From Panulirus ornatus (taxonomy: Eukaryota > Arthropoda > Malacostraca > Decapoda > Palinuridae): DNA of 64,000 nt. This document shows, one piece after another, positions 63,238 to 64,000 of this stretch. Location: the NCBI RefSeq assembly GCF_036320965.1, contig NC_092255.1, positions 13,363,634 through 13,427,633 of the forward strand. Direction: 5' to 3'. The position numbers and the translations under genes are program-made. Below the pieces are notes generated by a model. That model had not been told where the DNA came from. It saw only the letters and a program-made list of their open reading frames with translations, and made no database searches. How positions within the stretch are numbered: position 1 is the stretch's first letter; each line of letters opens with the position of its first letter.

Positions 63238-63418
63238 GGTGGAGACGAGTGGAGGAACACTGTGCTAACCCACGTTAATGCCCGTTCTAAGTACAGGGGT
63301 AAATTGCCTCAAATGATACGTCCTTAGGGTTGGAAATCATTATGGAGGCCCTGATGTGGCATAGCTCTGTTTACAGGTAGGGGAGGAGAGGATGGCACAT
63401 AAATCTCTTGTTTATGAT
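63238..63418. other. unassigned unique sequence
   Basis: Nothing recognised. Confidence 0.35.
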
Positions 63419-64000
63419 TCTTGAGCACGACGGTACGACCCCCTCAGCACGACGGTACGACCCTCTCAGCACTACGATACGACCTCAGCCCGGAGCACGA
63501 AGTTACGACCTGTGAACATGGCGGTGCGACCTCCTGAGCACGACGGTACGACCCCATGAGCACAGCGTTACGACCCATGGGTATGATGGCGTCGTTTTTT
63601 GACCTATACTTTAAGAGGTCAGATCAGAGGCCAGGCCGGTTTAACTAAGGGTCGTACCGTCGGGCTTAAGGGTCGTACCGTCATTCTCAAGGGTAGTACC
63701 ATTGTGCTTAAAGATTGTACCCGTCGTGCTCAAAGATCGTCCCGTCGTGCTCAAAGATCGTACCGTCGTGCTCAGAGATCATACCGTCGTGCTCAAGGAT
63801 CGTACCGTCGTGCTCAAAGATCGTACCGTCGTGCTCAGAGATCATACCGTCGTGCTCAAGGATCGTACCGTCGTGCTCAAAGATCGTACCGTCGTGCTCA
63901 AGGATCATATCGTCGTGTTCAAGGATCGTACCGTCGTGCTCAAAGATCGTACCGTCGTGCTCAAAGATCGTACCGTCGTGCTCAAGGATCATATCGTCGT
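63419..64000. mobile_element. foldback-like element with 21-bp repeat arms, copy 4, cut by window end
   Basis: Left arm 63419-63575 has about seven degenerate units (GAGCACGACGGTACGACC). A core with TTAAGAGGTCAGATCAGAGG and CCAGGCC follows at 63576-63645. The right arm from 63646 holds about 17 units (ATCGTACCGTCGTGCTCAAA/G) and continues beyond the window. Confidence 0.6.

Overview
This window looks like intergenic DNA from an animal nuclear genome. I infer an arthropod, most likely a decapod crustacean. The reasons are very dense (CA)n, (CT)n, (TA)n and (GA)n microsatellites, many unrelated minisatellites, and LINE families of the RTE, CR1, Jockey and I types. There are no operons, ribosome binding sites or bacterial genes, and I could not support a single host protein-coding gene. 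The species is not stated in the sequence and my taxonomic call is inference.

Layout. From 1 to 33 kb the window is mostly short tandem arrays with periods of 17, 21, 22, 27, 38, 40, 43, 44, 47 and 60 bp, a 0.55 kb C-rich tract, and giant microsatellites. Between them lie decayed fragments of LINEs: Jockey-like at 3.1 and 19.7-20.8 kb, an older RTE-like piece at 4.8-5.2 kb, CR1-like at 6.7 and 30.2 kb, and I-clade-like at 27.8-28.5 kb. tRNA-derived SINEs also occur. A 21-bp satellite is the most striking repeat. It occurs at four loci (8.5-10.5, 18.1-18.6, 31.8-32.9 and 63.4-64.0 kb). At each, a block in one orientation faces a block in the opposite orientation across a short related core, which suggests a foldback-type mobile element. 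Solitary cores or half elements lie at 35.3 and 45.7 kb.

From 33 to 47 kb there is a 5'-truncated RTE copy on the minus strand, more minisatellites, a long decayed CR1-like LINE (41.3-43.3 kb) and a Jockey-like LINE (44.5-45.5 kb).

From 47.7 to 61.7 kb the window is an RTE cluster. It holds one apparently complete element with an intact 998-residue endonuclease plus reverse transcriptase ORF (47.8-51.0 kb) and three further copies, two frameshifted and all 5' truncated. Between them are short non-autonomous elements that share both ends of the RTE. Nearly every junction is a (TA)n tract. About 4.3 kb is tandemly duplicated, and the middle copy is a chimera of its neighbours, as expected from unequal crossing over between RTE copies. 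A cluster of single-base indels there also allows an assembly or polishing artefact. The window closes with a 22-bp minisatellite (62.3-63.2 kb) and the fourth 21-bp inverted element.

How the parts work together: the only function encoded is retrotransposition. The intact RTE could supply endonuclease and reverse transcriptase to itself and, by inference, to the short elements sharing its 3' end. By my coordinate tally, tandem repeats make up roughly a quarter to a third of the window. Most long open reading frames outside the LINEs are artefacts of tandem repeats.
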